Program-made: the position numbers and the translations under genes
From: Streptomyces asoensis
Lineage (GTDB): Bacteria; Actinomycetota; Actinomycetes; Streptomycetales; Streptomycetaceae
Assembly: GCF_013085465.1 (NCBI RefSeq)
Contig: NZ_CP049838.1
Span: 2,046,001-2,110,000, forward strand
Direction of reading: 5' to 3'
Length of the DNA: 64,000 nucleotides
The notes under the pieces: generated by a model
Seen by the model: the letters and a program-made list of their open reading frames with translations, nothing else
Database searches by the model: none
Told to the model about the DNA's origin: nothing
Part shown: positions 8,351-16,809 of the stretch, piece by piece
Position numbering within the stretch: position 1 is the first letter of the stretch
Layout: each line of letters starts with the position of its first letter

Positions 8351-9640
8351 TTACTGGTTGCCGCAGGGGGACACGGGGGCCGTGTCCAGCCAGGGCAGGT
8401 CATGTCCCATCCGGTCCCGCTTGGTGCGCAGGTAGCGGATGTTGTGCTCGCCCGCCTGTACGGGCATCGGCTCGCGCCGGGTGACCTCGATGCCGTGCCG
8501 GACGAGGGCGTCGGTCTTCTCGGGGTTGTTGGTCATCAGGCGCACACTGCGCACGCCGAGGTCCTCGAGGATCTGCGCGCCGGCCGCGTAGTCACGGGCG
8601 TCGGCGGGCAGGCCCAGCTCCAGGTTGGCGTCGAGGGTGTCGTGTCCCTGCTCCTGGAGCTCGTAGGCCCTCAGCTTGGACAGCAGACCGATGCCGCGGC
8701 CCTCGTGTCCGCGCAGATAGACGACCACCCCCCGGCCCTCGCTCTGGATGCGCTCCAGGGACGCGTCGAGCTGGGGGCCGCAGTCGCAGCGCTGGGAGGC
8801 GAAGATGTCGCCGGTGAGGCACTCGGAGTGCACCCGGACGAGGACGTCCTCGCCGTCGCCGATCTCGCCGTGGACGAGGGCGACGTGCTCGACCCCGTCG
8901 ACGGTGGAGCGGTAGCCGTACGCGGTGAAGGTGCCGTGGACGGTGGGCAGCCGGGTCTGCGCCTCGCGGCGGACGGTGGGCTCGGCGCTGCGGCGGTAGG
9001 CGATCAGGTCCTCGATGGAGATGATCGTCAGGCCGTGCTTGCGGGCGAACGGGATCAGTTCGGGCAGCCGGAGCATCCGGCCGTCCTCGCCGGCGATCTC
9101 GACGATCGCGCCGGCCGGGCGCAGCCCCGCGAGCCGGGCGAGGTCGACGGCCGCCTCGGTGTGGCCGTTGCGGGTCAGCACACCGCCGGGCTTGGCGCGG
9201 AGCGGGAAGATGTGTCCCGGGCGGACGAAGTCCGTGGCCTCGGTGGTGCCGCTCGCCAGGAGCCGCAGCGTGGTGGCGCGGTCGGCGGCGGAGATGCCGG
9301 TGGTCACGCCGTGGGCGGCGGAGGCGTCGACGGAGACCGTGAACGCGGTCTTCATGGATTCGGTGTTGTCCTCGACCATCTGCGGGAGCTCCAGGCGCTC
9401 CAGTTCGTCGCCCTCCATGGGGGCGCAGATCAGGCCGCGGCACTCGCTCATCATGAAGGCGACGATCTCGGGGGTGGCCTTCTCCGCGGCGATGACGAGG
9501 TCTCCCTCGTTCTCGCGGTCCTCGTCGTCGACGACCACCACGGGGCGGCCGGCGGCGATGTCGGCGATGGCCCGCTCGACGGGGTCCAGCGCGAAGTCCT
9601 CGATGCCGTCCGTGCTGTAGAGGATCGGTGCGGTACTCAT
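8351..9640 (-). CDS. ribBA: Bifunctional DHBP synthase / GTP cyclohydrolase II
   Basis: Provides both precursors of riboflavin. The N-terminal RibB domain (~20-220) makes dihydroxybutanone phosphate from ribulose 5-phosphate; [11 protein letters not shown] and [10 protein letters not shown] are its signatures. The C-terminal RibA domain (~225-429) opens GTP; the zinc ligands are in [15 protein letters not shown] and the catalytic segment is RGHEGRGIG. 429 residues, the normal fusion length. Its start overlaps ribM by 4 bases (ATGA). No ribD is present in this cluster, so the deaminase/reductase must be encoded elsewhere. Confidence 0.96.
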   Translation of the reverse strand: MSTAPILYSTDGIEDFALDPVERAIADIAAGRPVVVVDDEDRENEGDLVIAAEKATPEIVAFMMSECRGLICAPMEGDELERLELPQMVEDNTESMKTAFTVSVDASAAHGVTTGISAADRATTLRLLASGTTEATDFVRPGHIFPLRAKPGGVLTRNGHTEAAVDLARLAGLRPAGAIVEIAGEDGRMLRLPELIPFARKHGLTIISIEDLIAYRRSAEPTVRREAQTRLPTVHGTFTAYGYRSTVDGVEHVALVHGEIGDGEDVLVRVHSECLTGDIFASQRCDCGPQLDASLERIQSEGRGVVVYLRGHEGRGIGLLSKLRAYELQEQGHDTLDANLELGLPADARDYAAGAQILEDLGVRSVRLMTNNPEKTDALVRHGIEVTRREPMPVQAGEHNIRYLRTKRDRMGHDLPWLDTAPVSPCGNQ

Positions 9641-10278
9641 GCCGGCGCTCCTTCCAGAGCGGGTTGCGAGGCCTTGCGGGAGCGCAGCCACCAGTCGCGC
9701 ATGCCCCACAGGACGAGCGCGCCGTAGATGACGTAGACGAAGCCGGAGAAGGCGTAGCCGTTGGCGAAGTTCAGGGGGACGCCGACGACGTCGACGAGGA
9801 GCCAGGCGATCCAGAACTCGACCATGCCGCGCGCCTGGGCGTACATGGCGACGATCGTGCCGACGAAGATGTAGGCGTCCGGCCAGGGGTCCCAGGACAG
9901 GGACGGGTAGGCCTTGAAGAGCAGCGCCACGGCGACCGTGCCGACGGCGGCGGCGCCGGCCATGACCGCGCGCTCGCGCCAGGTGGCGAAGCGAGGGGTG
10001 ATGGCGCCGTCCGCGGACGCGCCCTTGCTGCGGTTCCACTGCCACCAGCCGTACAGGGCGACGACCATGACGACGACCTGCTTGCCGGCGCTGCCGGTCA
10101 GATGGCCGAAGAAGGCGCCGAAGAGGACGAGCCCGGAGAGGAACTGCACCGGCCAGGTCCACAGCGAGCGGCGCCAGCCGAGGGCGAGGGTGATCAGGCC
10201 GAGGATGTTGCCGATCATGTCCGACCAGAGGATGTGCTGGTCGAGGAGGGTGAAGGCCTCGGAGTTCAGCGAGTTCAC
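9637..10278 (-). CDS. ribM: Riboflavin transporter RibM/PnuX (PnuC-like)
   Basis: A 213-residue integral membrane protein of the PnuC family with about six or seven segments (for example [30 protein letters not shown] and [15 protein letters not shown]). PnuC proteins usually carry nicotinamide riboside, but the homologue inside the streptomycete rib operon (RibM, also called PnuX) is reported as a riboflavin facilitator; control by the FMN riboswitch supports that here. It starts with GTG and overlaps ribE by 4 bases and ribBA by 4 bases, so it is translationally coupled on both sides. Confidence 0.85.
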   Translation of the reverse strand: MNSLNSEAFTLLDQHILWSDMIGNILGLITLALGWRRSLWTWPVQFLSGLVLFGAFFGHLTGSAGKQVVVMVVALYGWWQWNRSKGASADGAITPRFATWRERAVMAGAAAVGTVAVALLFKAYPSLSWDPWPDAYIFVGTIVAMYAQARGMVEFWIAWLLVDVVGVPLNFANGYAFSGFVYVIYGALVLWGMRDWWLRSRKASQPALEGAPA

Positions 10279-10880
10279 TGCGCCGCTCCCCGGGTGGCGG
10301 TCAGCAGGCGCTCGACGTACTTGGCGACGATGTCCACCTCGAGGTTGACCGGGTCGCCGGCCTGCTTGAGGCCGAGCGTGGTCAGGGCGAGGGTGGTGGG
10401 GATGAGGCTGACGGTGAAGAAGTCGGGGCCGGCCTCGACGACCGTGAGGCTGATGCCGTCGACGGTGATGGAGCCCTTCTCCACGACGTACCGGGCGAGG
10501 TCGGCGGGGAGGGAGATCTTGATGATCTCCCAGTTCTCGGAGGGCTTGCGCTCCAACACCGCGCCGGTGCCGTCGACATGACCCTGCACGATGTGCCCGC
10601 CGAGGCGGTCGCCGACGGCGGTGGGGCGTTCGAGGTTGACGCGGGAGCCGACGCCGAGTGCTCCGAGGCTGGAGCGGTTCAGGGTCTCCGCCATGACGTC
10701 GGCGGTGAACTCGTCGCCCTCGTGCTCCACGACGGTGAGACAGACCCCGTTCACGGCGATGGAGTCGCCGTGCTTCGCGCCGTCGGTCACGACGGGGCCG
10801 CGCAGCCGGAAGCGGGAGGCGTCGCCGAGATTCTCGACGGCGGTGACCTCACCCAGCTCTTCGACGATTCCGGTGAACAC
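10275..10880 (-). CDS. ribE: Riboflavin synthase alpha chain
   Basis: Last step of riboflavin synthesis: dismutation of two dimethyl-ribityllumazine molecules. 201 residues with the two lumazine-binding repeats typical of the family: [12 protein letters not shown] at the N-terminus with [13 protein letters not shown] (~37-49), and [11 protein letters not shown] followed by [12 protein letters not shown] (~135-147) in the second repeat. It starts with GTG 10880 behind AGGAGG. It is the first gene after the FMN riboswitch. Confidence 0.96.
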   Translation of the reverse strand: MFTGIVEELGEVTAVENLGDASRFRLRGPVVTDGAKHGDSIAVNGVCLTVVEHEGDEFTADVMAETLNRSSLGALGVGSRVNLERPTAVGDRLGGHIVQGHVDGTGAVLERKPSENWEIIKISLPADLARYVVEKGSITVDGISLTVVEAGPDFFTVSLIPTTLALTTLGLKQAGDPVNLEVDIVAKYVERLLTATRGAAQ

Positions 10881-11027
10881 TTCCCGGGTCCTCCTGCCTC
10901 TTCGGGCACGGACTCCGGGGCCTGTCGATGACGACAGCAGGTACGGGCAACGACACCGGGGGCGACGCCGGACAGACTCGTCCGCGGACGAGCACGTATA
11001 CGGCGGCGCGCACGAATGCCCGCCCGC

Positions 11028-11156
11028 CGCGCACTGCCTCCCATCCGGACTTTAACCGTCGGTCCAGGAATTTCACCTGGTCAACCGGTCGCTGGAAGCG
11101 ACCGGGTCGCGGACTATAACCGCCGGTTCGGACTTTCACCGACCCCGGAGTGCGCT
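11028..11156 (-). promoter_or_regulatory. FMN riboswitch (RFN element)
   Basis: Read on the minus strand, the element has the conserved RFN blocks: CGGGGTCGGTGAAAGTCCG near the 5' side, GGCGGTTATAGTCCGCGACC, then GACCAGGTGAAATTCCTGG and GACGGTTAAAGTCCGGATG before the closing GGAGGCAGTGCG. The P1 stem pairs AGCGCACT with AGTGCGC. It lies about 150 bases before ribE and would reduce expression of the rib operon when FMN is abundant. Between it and ribE I see no strong T-rich terminator, so translational control is plausible. Confidence 0.95.
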
Positions 11157-11302
11157 GCTTTGGTTTACAGGGCCAGTGTGCCACGCCGGATACGCGTCCA
11201 TACAGGTGAAAGATGTGGGGTGGCTCACAGGTCGTCAATTCGGGTTGCGCCCGGCCCGATTCGAGACCGGTCCCGGCCCGACCCGGGACTGGTCCATACC
11301 TA
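11157..11302. other. Intergenic region between rib leader and DasR-type promoter
   Basis: This stretch should hold the rib operon promoter on the minus strand, but I cannot identify a convincing -35/-10 pair. No gene is visible. Confidence 0.35.
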
Positions 11303-11332
11303 TTGACGTACTGGTCTAGTCCTTTCTAGGGT
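11303..11332 (+). promoter_or_regulatory. Promoter with DasR-like box between -35 and -10
   Basis: TTGACG (11303-11308), an 18-base spacer, then TAGGGT (11327-11332), a common streptomycete housekeeping promoter. The spacer contains ACTGGTCTAGTCCTTT (11310-11325), matching the left half and centre of the DasR operator ACTGGTCTAGACCA, two mismatches in that stretch. This layout is the one seen at chitinase promoters. The next gene downstream, 200 bases away, is a reductase, not a chitinase. Confidence 0.55.
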
Positions 11333-11534
11333 CGGCGGAGTGCGGCCCGGCGGCGGTGACGACGGCCCTTGCCCGCCGCCGGGTCCCTTCGCTCCGGCCG
11401 TTCGCCGCGCGTTCCGGCGGGCCGGGACCCCGCCGTGAGCTGCGGGACGTGCGAGCCGTGGCCAACCCGGACAAGCTTGACCGACGGAGGGCGTTCCGGC
11501 CTGGAGTGCCCGGTGTCCCAAGGGGCTGAACGGT

Positions 11535-12278
11535 ATGACCACGATCCTCGTGACCGGCGGTACGGGAACCCTTGGCCGACTCGTCACCGAACGGCTGCGG
11601 GCGGACGGGCACGAGGTGCGGGTGCTGAGCCGGCACACCCAGCCGTACGCCGTCGACCTGCGCGAGGGCGGGCCGGAACTGGACGCGGCCGTCGCGGGCG
11701 TGGACACGATCGTGCACTGCGCGACCACTCCGCGCGGAGACGACGAGCAGGCGGCCGTGAACCTGATCGCCGCGGCGCGGCAGGCCGGGGTGGCACACCT
11801 GCTCTACATCTCGATCGTCGGCGTCGACCAGGTGCCGTTCGGCTACTACAAGACCAAGCTCGCCGTGGAGAAACGGCTGGCGGGGTCGGGGCTCGGCTGG
11901 ACGGTGCTGCGCGCCACCCAGTTCCACGACCTGCTGGTCCAGCTGTTCCAGGGGCTGGCCAAGGTACCGGTGATGGTGCTGCCGGCCGGGGTGAGCGATC
12001 AGCCGGTGGAGGTCGCGGAGGTCGCCGACCGGCTCGCGGAGCTGGCCGCGGGCGCGCCGGCCGGCCGGGTCGACGACATGGCCGGGCCCGAGGTCCGCAC
12101 GTTCGAGTCGCTGGCCCGCGCGTTCCTGAAGGCGAGCGGCCGGCGGTGCGCGGTGGTGAACGTGCCGCTGTGGGGTGCGGCCTACCGGGGCTTTCGCGCG
12201 GGCGGTCACCTGGCGCCGGAGCGGGCGGTGGGCAAGGGCACCTTCGAGGACTACCTGGCGACGCGCATCCGCCGTTAG
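11535..12278 (+). CDS. NAD(P)-binding NmrA/SDR-type oxidoreductase
   Basis: A 247-residue atypical short-chain dehydrogenase. The dinucleotide-binding motif TGGTGTLGRLV sits at residues ~7-17, followed by VRVLSRHT. Later segments GVDTIVHCATTPRGDD, ISIVGVDQVPFGYYKTK and RATQFHDLLVQLF are typical of NmrA/azoR-like or quinone-reductase-like members. Catalytic activity is not certain because many NmrA relatives are redox sensors; the YxxxK here is YYKTK. ATG 11535 follows AAGGGG. Its end overlaps the convergent ROK gene by 4 bases. The leader carries the DasR-like promoter. Confidence 0.8.
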   Translation: MTTILVTGGTGTLGRLVTERLRADGHEVRVLSRHTQPYAVDLREGGPELDAAVAGVDTIVHCATTPRGDDEQAAVNLIAAARQAGVAHLLYISIVGVDQVPFGYYKTKLAVEKRLAGSGLGWTVLRATQFHDLLVQLFQGLAKVPVMVLPAGVSDQPVEVAEVADRLAELAAGAPAGRVDDMAGPEVRTFESLARAFLKASGRRCAVVNVPLWGAAYRGFRAGGHLAPERAVGKGTFEDYLATRIRR

Positions 12279-13513
12279 GGCGCCTCGGTCCTGTGCGCCG
12301 TTGCGAAAAGCTCCTCCTGGGCGGCGTCGCGGGCCGTCAGCAGGGCCCCGCGCAGCACCGCGCCGCCGCCCAGGACACTGGCGCGCACCTCCGTGGGCAG
12401 CGGCGCCATCTGCCGGAGCCGGTGCGTCACCCGGCTCGCGAGCACCTCCCCGCCGGCCTGTCCGACCTCCCCGCCGAGGACCACACAGCCGGGGTCGAGG
12501 ACGGCGACGACGGAGGCCGCGCCGAGGGCGAGACGGTCGGCCAGGGCGTCGAGAAAACCGGCGGCGGCACCGGTGTCCGGCGCGTCCACCGCCGCTCGCA
12601 CCAGCGCGGCCGCCACCGGCTCGTCGGAGCGCGCGTGCGCCGTCAGCCCGTACCCCGCCGCCAGCGCGGCGATCGCCGCCGAGCCGGCCAGTGAGTGGAA
12701 GCCGCCCTCGCAGTCCGTCGCCGAGGGCAGGCCGTTCGTGCCGGGCACCGGCAGGAAGCCGATCTCGCCGGTGCCGCCGGAGGCGCCGCGGCGCAGTGCG
12801 CCGTCCAGGACGACGGCCGCGCCGGTGCCGTGGCCCAGCCACAGCAGGACGAAGGTGTCGCGGTCCCGGGCGGCACCCTCCCGCTGTTCGGCCAGGGCGG
12901 CGAGATTGGTCTCGTTCTCGACGAGCGCGTGGGCGTCCGGGAAGCGTTCGTGCAGCGCGGCCACCAGTCGGCGGTGCCACTCGGGCAGGCCGCTGGAGTC
13001 GCGCAGTTCGCCGCTGGCGGGGTCGATCAGCCCAGGTGCGCCGATGCCGAGGGTGTGCAGCCGTCCCCACGCCCGGGCACCGTCGCGTGGGGGCGCCCCC
13101 ACGGCCTCGGCCTCCTTCGCCGCCCGCTCGACCAGCGAGACCGCCTGTTCCACGGCCGTCCCGGTGCCGGTGTCGCCGCCGATCGGCACGGACGCCTCGG
13201 CGAGCACCCGGCCGACCAGGTCCGAGACGAGCACCGTGACCCCCTCGGTGCGCACGTCCAGCGCGGCCAGCTGGGCGCGGTCGGCGACGATGCCGTAGAG
13301 CTTGGCGTTCGGCCCGCGGCGCTGCTCGCCCGCCTCCCCGACCACCTCGATCAGACCGGAGGCGGTGAGGCGTTCGACGAGGTCGGCGACCGACGGGCGG
13401 GAGAGGCCGGTGAGCTGCTTCAACTGCCCTGCCGTCAGTGGGCCTTCGTGCTGGAGCAGCCGGAGGGCGAGCCGGTCGTTGATGGCCCGGGCGGTGCTCG
13501 GGGATGCGGGCAT
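12275..13513 (-). CDS. ROK-family transcriptional regulator
   Basis: A 412-residue repressor-type ROK protein. A winged helix is at residues ~15-75 (LRLLQHEGPLTAGQLKQLTGLSRPSVADLVERL), and a sugar-kinase-like ROK domain follows (LGIGAPGLIDPASG; DTFVLLWLGHGTGAAVVLDG; GEIGFLPVPG; CVVLGGEVGQAGGEVL). The ROK zinc-binding Cys cluster (CGxxGCxE) is not present: the matching region reads ATDCEGGFHSLAG. It is divergent from an MFS transporter and probably regulates it through the palindrome between them, with a sugar or sugar derivative as likely effector. Confidence 0.88.
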   Translation of the reverse strand: MPASPSTARAINDRLALRLLQHEGPLTAGQLKQLTGLSRPSVADLVERLTASGLIEVVGEAGEQRRGPNAKLYGIVADRAQLAALDVRTEGVTVLVSDLVGRVLAEASVPIGGDTGTGTAVEQAVSLVERAAKEAEAVGAPPRDGARAWGRLHTLGIGAPGLIDPASGELRDSSGLPEWHRRLVAALHERFPDAHALVENETNLAALAEQREGAARDRDTFVLLWLGHGTGAAVVLDGALRRGASGGTGEIGFLPVPGTNGLPSATDCEGGFHSLAGSAAIAALAAGYGLTAHARSDEPVAAALVRAAVDAPDTGAAAGFLDALADRLALGAASVVAVLDPGCVVLGGEVGQAGGEVLASRVTHRLRQMAPLPTEVRASVLGGGAVLRGALLTARDAAQEELFATAHRTEAP

Positions 13514-13576
13514 GGCGGGAATCCTCCCATGGCCGAGGGGATCCCGATCGGCGGCTGCCGACCGTCGGCCTCTATT

Positions 13577-13597
13577 TATCAGGCAGGGTTCCTGATA
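13577..13597. promoter_or_regulatory. Palindromic operator between ROK regulator and MFS gene
   Basis: TATCAGG, 7 bases, CCTGATA: a perfect inverted repeat with 7-base arms. It lies in the AT-rich part of the divergent promoter region, 64 bases from the ROK start and 52 from the MFS start. The location and symmetry fit a binding site for the ROK regulator. Confidence 0.6.
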
Positions 13598-13648
13598 GTT
13601 TACGACGGCATCGCGACGGCGCGGCGCGGATCCGGAAGGGACGGGAGA

Positions 13649-14869
13649 ATGAGCGGAGTGGACGAAGTGATCCACGCACCGTCGGAGGTCCGGCGCGCCC
13701 GGTACGCCGTGGCGTCCGTCTTCGCCGTGCACGGCGCGGTCACCGGTTCGTTCGCCACCCGCGTGCCGTGGATCCAGGACCACGCCGACGTGTCCACCGG
13801 ACAGCTCGGGTTCGCGCTCGCCTTCACGGCGTTCGGCGCGGCCTGCGCGATGCCGCTGGCCGGTTCGATCACCCATCGCTTCGGCAGCCGCGCGGCCCTG
13901 CGCGGACTGCTCGCGCTGTGGACGCTGTCGCTGACGCTGCCCGCCCTCGCCCCGAACCTGCTGACGCTCTGCCTGGCGATGTTCACGTACGGCGCGTCCG
14001 CGGGCATGGCCGACGTGGCGATGAACGCCCTGGGCGTCGAGGTGGAGCGGCTGCTCGACAAGTCGATCATGTCGGGGCTGCACGGCATGTGGAGCGCGGG
14101 CGCCCTGATCGGCTCGGCGGGCGGGACGCTCGCCGCGCACCTGGGCGCGGACGCGCGCGTGCACCATGTGCTGGCGGCTGCCGTCCTCACCCTGCTCGGC
14201 CTGCTGGCCTGCCGCTGGGTGCTGGATCTGCGGCCCGCCGAGGACGAGGAGCCGCCTCCGCGGTTCGCGCTGCCGCCCCGCTCGGCGCTGCTGATCGGCG
14301 CGGTCGGCTTCTGCGCGGTGTTCGCGGAGGGTGCCAGCCTGGACTGGTCGGCCGTCTACCTGCGCGACCAGCTCGACTCGTCGGCCGGGGCGGCGGCGGC
14401 CTGCACGACCGGCTTCATGTTCACGATGGCGGTGGCCCGGCTCGTGGGCGACGTGGTGGTGAACCGGTTCGGCGCGGTGCGTACCGTCCGGGCGGGCGGT
14501 GTCCTCGCCGCGCTGGGCGGGATGCTGATCGTCGTCGCGGGGCACCCGGCGGTGGCGATGGGCGGGTTCGGGCTGATGGGGCTGGGCATCGCGGTCGTCG
14601 TACCGCTGTGCTTCGCGGCGGCCGGGCACAGCGGGCCGAACCCCAGCCAGGCCATCGCGGGCGTCGCGACGATCACCTACACCTCCGGGCTGATCGCCCC
14701 GAGCCTGATCGGCGGGGTGGCACAGGCGACCAGCCTGGTGGTGTCCTTCGTCGTGGTGACGGTCCTGGCCTGCGGGCTCGTGCTGTTCGCGGGTGTGCTG
14801 CGGGGCGACCGGCGGACCGGCGCGAAGGTCAGTCCGCAGGCCGCAGCAGTGCCCGACCCCCGGCCCTGA
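13649..14869 (+). CDS. Major facilitator superfamily transporter
   Basis: A 406-residue inner-membrane transporter with about twelve hydrophobic segments. MFS signatures include the loop 2-3 region GSITHRFGSRAALRG and GDVVVNRFGAVRTVRAGG in the second half. It resembles YfkF/FucP-side sugar or drug exporters labelled only as MFS. ATG 13649 is preceded by GGGAGA. Control by the adjacent ROK regulator suggests the substrate may be a carbohydrate or derived compound. Its 3' end overlaps the convergent thioesterase gene by 41 bases. Confidence 0.88.
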   Translation: MSGVDEVIHAPSEVRRARYAVASVFAVHGAVTGSFATRVPWIQDHADVSTGQLGFALAFTAFGAACAMPLAGSITHRFGSRAALRGLLALWTLSLTLPALAPNLLTLCLAMFTYGASAGMADVAMNALGVEVERLLDKSIMSGLHGMWSAGALIGSAGGTLAAHLGADARVHHVLAAAVLTLLGLLACRWVLDLRPAEDEEPPPRFALPPRSALLIGAVGFCAVFAEGASLDWSAVYLRDQLDSSAGAAAACTTGFMFTMAVARLVGDVVVNRFGAVRTVRAGGVLAALGGMLIVVAGHPAVAMGGFGLMGLGIAVVVPLCFAAAGHSGPNPSQAIAGVATITYTSGLIAPSLIGGVAQATSLVVSFVVVTVLACGLVLFAGVLRGDRRTGAKVSPQAAAVPDPRP

Positions 14870-15287
14870 AGGCGTCGCTCCACGGCGTGGGGCGCAGGGT
14901 GGTCGCGTCGAGTCGCACCAGGACGCGGGTGCCCTGCGCGTACGTGGTGGCTCCGTCCGCCGAGCAGAACCGGAAGCCGTAGGTCAGCCCCGTGGTACCG
15001 AGCCGGTCCAGCCAGAGGTGCACGGCGTACGTGCCGGTACGGGTGACCGGGGCCTCGTAGCCGATCAGCAGCTCCTTGACGACGTTGCACGCATCCCCGG
15101 CGCTCGCCCAGTCGCCCTCGAAGCGGACCCCGTTGTCCTGCCAGAACTCGGTCCAGGCCCGCTCGACGAGCAGGGGGTAACGGGCGTTGTGCAGCATGCC
15201 CAGGGCGTCCAGGTCGTCGAAGTGGACGGTGACGGGCATGAGCCGGCCGTACGACACAGCGGGGGCGCTCGGGGCTTCGGCGGTCAC
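14829..15287 (-). CDS. Hotdog-fold acyl-CoA thioesterase (4HBT type)
   Basis: A 152-residue protein with the 4-hydroxybenzoyl-CoA thioesterase pattern: VHFDDLDALGMLHNARYPLLVERAW, where the Asp and the HNARY segment form the active site, then AYEAPVTRTGTYAVHLWLDRLGTTGLTYGF as the central strands. It would hydrolyse acyl-CoA thioesters in the cytoplasm; the substrate is unknown. The start chosen is GTG 15287 with AGGAG 8 bases upstream; an upstream in-frame ATG lacks this. It overlaps the convergent MFS gene. Confidence 0.85.
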   Translation of the reverse strand: MTAEAPSAPAVSYGRLMPVTVHFDDLDALGMLHNARYPLLVERAWTEFWQDNGVRFEGDWASAGDACNVVKELLIGYEAPVTRTGTYAVHLWLDRLGTTGLTYGFRFCSADGATTYAQGTRVLVRLDATTLRPTPWSDAFRAGGRALLRPAD

Positions 15288-15374
15288 GGCGGGGACTCCT
15301 GTGCGGGTATGAGGTGCATGTACGAGGAAACCACCCTCATCGTAAGGGGTCGCTAAGCGGTCGCTCACCCTCCG

Positions 15375-15388
15375 TTTTCACGTGAGAA
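15375..15388. promoter_or_regulatory. CACGTG-centred near-palindrome before the permease
   Basis: TTTTCACGTGAGAA, an imperfect 14-base palindrome (one mismatched pair), lies about 42 bases before the NCS2 permease start and near the thioesterase promoter. GAGAAT at 15384-15389 could be a -10 element. Function unknown. Confidence 0.3.
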
Positions 15389-15429
15389 TGGTCCGGACAT
15401 CCGCACCCCCAGGAAAGCGAACCCGCACC

Positions 15430-16809
15430 ATGGATCTTGGCGTCCGCTGGAAACTGCACGGCGACGGACGCACCCCGGCGCCCGGCGCGGTGGTCCGTCC
15501 CGACGAGCGGCTCACCTGGCCCCGCACGGTGGGCCTCGGTGCCCAGCACGTGGTGGCGATGTTCGGGGCCTCCTTCGTCGCACCCGTCCTCATGGGCCTC
15601 GACCCCAACCTCGCCATCATGATGTCCGGCGTCGCGACCGTGATCTTCCTGCTCGCGACCCGTGGCCGGGTGCCCAGCTACCTCGGCTGCTCGCTGTCCT
15701 TCGTGGGCGTGGCCGCGGTCATCCGGGCGCAGGGCGGGACGAGCGCCACGGTCACCGGCGCGGTGTTCGTCGTCGGGGTCGCGCTGTTCCTCGTCGGACT
15801 GGCCGTGCAGCGGTTCGGGGCGCGGATCATCCACGCCGCGATGCCGCCGATCGTGACGGGCGCGGTCGTGATGCTCATCGGCTTCAACCTCGCCCCGGTC
15901 ACCGCCACCACCTACTGGCCGCAGGACCAGTGGACGGCCCTGCTGGTCATGGCGTTCACCGGGATGGCGGTGGTCTGCCTGCGCGGTTTCTGGTCCCGCA
16001 TCGCGATCTTCCTCGGCCTCCTCTTCGGGTACGGCATCTCGTGGGCGTTCGACCGGATCTTCGGCCGGATCCACTCCGCCGACGCGAGCGGCAAGGTCAC
16101 CGACCACTGGCGGCTCGACCTGTCCGGGGTCGGTCACGCCGACTGGATCGGGCTGCCGTCCTTCCACGGCCCGTCCTTCGAATGGTCGGCGATCCTCGTG
16201 GCACTCCCCGTCGTCATCGCGCTGGTCGCGGAGAACGCGGGCCACGTCAAGGCGGTCGGCGAGATGACCGGCGACAACCTGGACGACCGGCTCGGTACGG
16301 CGATCTCCGCCGACGGCGTCGGCTCCATGCTGTCCACGGCGGTGGGCGGTCCGCCCAACACCACCTACTCCGAGAACATCGGCGTGATGGCCGCGACCCG
16401 GGTCTACTCGACGGCCGCCTACTGGGCCGCCGCCGGGTTCGCCCTCCTCTTCGGCCTGTGCCCGAAGTTCGGCGCGATCGTGGCCGCGATCCCCGGCGGG
16501 GTCCTCGGCGGCATCACCGTCATCCTGTACGGCATGATCGGCCTGCTCGGCGCGCAGATCTGGATCAACGCCGGGGTCGACCTGCGCAACCCGCTGAACC
16601 TGGTGCCGGCCGCGGCGGGCATCATCATCGGCGTCGGCAACGTCACCCTGGAGTTCACCGACACCTTCTCGCTGAGCGGTATCGCGCTCGGCACGGTCGT
16701 CGTCATCACGGGCTACCACGCGCTGCGCGCGTTCGCGCCCGCCCACCTCAAGTCGTCGCGGCCCCTGCTGGACGAGGGCACCAGCAGCTACGACGAGGCC
16801 AGTTCGTAG
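15430..16809 (+). CDS. NCS2-family nucleobase permease (uracil/xanthine)
   Basis: A 459-residue membrane transporter with 12-14 segments. Family signatures are the QH motif in LGAQHVVAMFGASFVAPVLMG (TM1) and the substrate-site region ALVAENAGHVKAVGEMTGDN followed by VGGPPNTTYSENIG. The Glu in AEN and the NTTYSEN motif favour a uracil permease (UraA-like) over a purine carrier, but this is not certain. It probably takes up uracil by proton symport. ATG 15430 follows AGGAAAG. It overlaps the convergent GH6 gene by 22 bases. Confidence 0.88.
   Translation: MDLGVRWKLHGDGRTPAPGAVVRPDERLTWPRTVGLGAQHVVAMFGASFVAPVLMGLDPNLAIMMSGVATVIFLLATRGRVPSYLGCSLSFVGVAAVIRAQGGTSATVTGAVFVVGVALFLVGLAVQRFGARIIHAAMPPIVTGAVVMLIGFNLAPVTATTYWPQDQWTALLVMAFTGMAVVCLRGFWSRIAIFLGLLFGYGISWAFDRIFGRIHSADASGKVTDHWRLDLSGVGHADWIGLPSFHGPSFEWSAILVALPVVIALVAENAGHVKAVGEMTGDNLDDRLGTAISADGVGSMLSTAVGGPPNTTYSENIGVMAATRVYSTAAYWAAAGFALLFGLCPKFGAIVAAIPGGVLGGITVILYGMIGLLGAQIWINAGVDLRNPLNLVPAAAGIIIGVGNVTLEFTDTFSLSGIALGTVVVITGYHALRAFAPAHLKSSRPLLDEGTSSYDEASS

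Noticed and set aside
11157..11302. Clear promoter for the rib operon
   Set aside because: Several TA-containing hexamers exist on the minus strand, but none has a -35 at acceptable distance.
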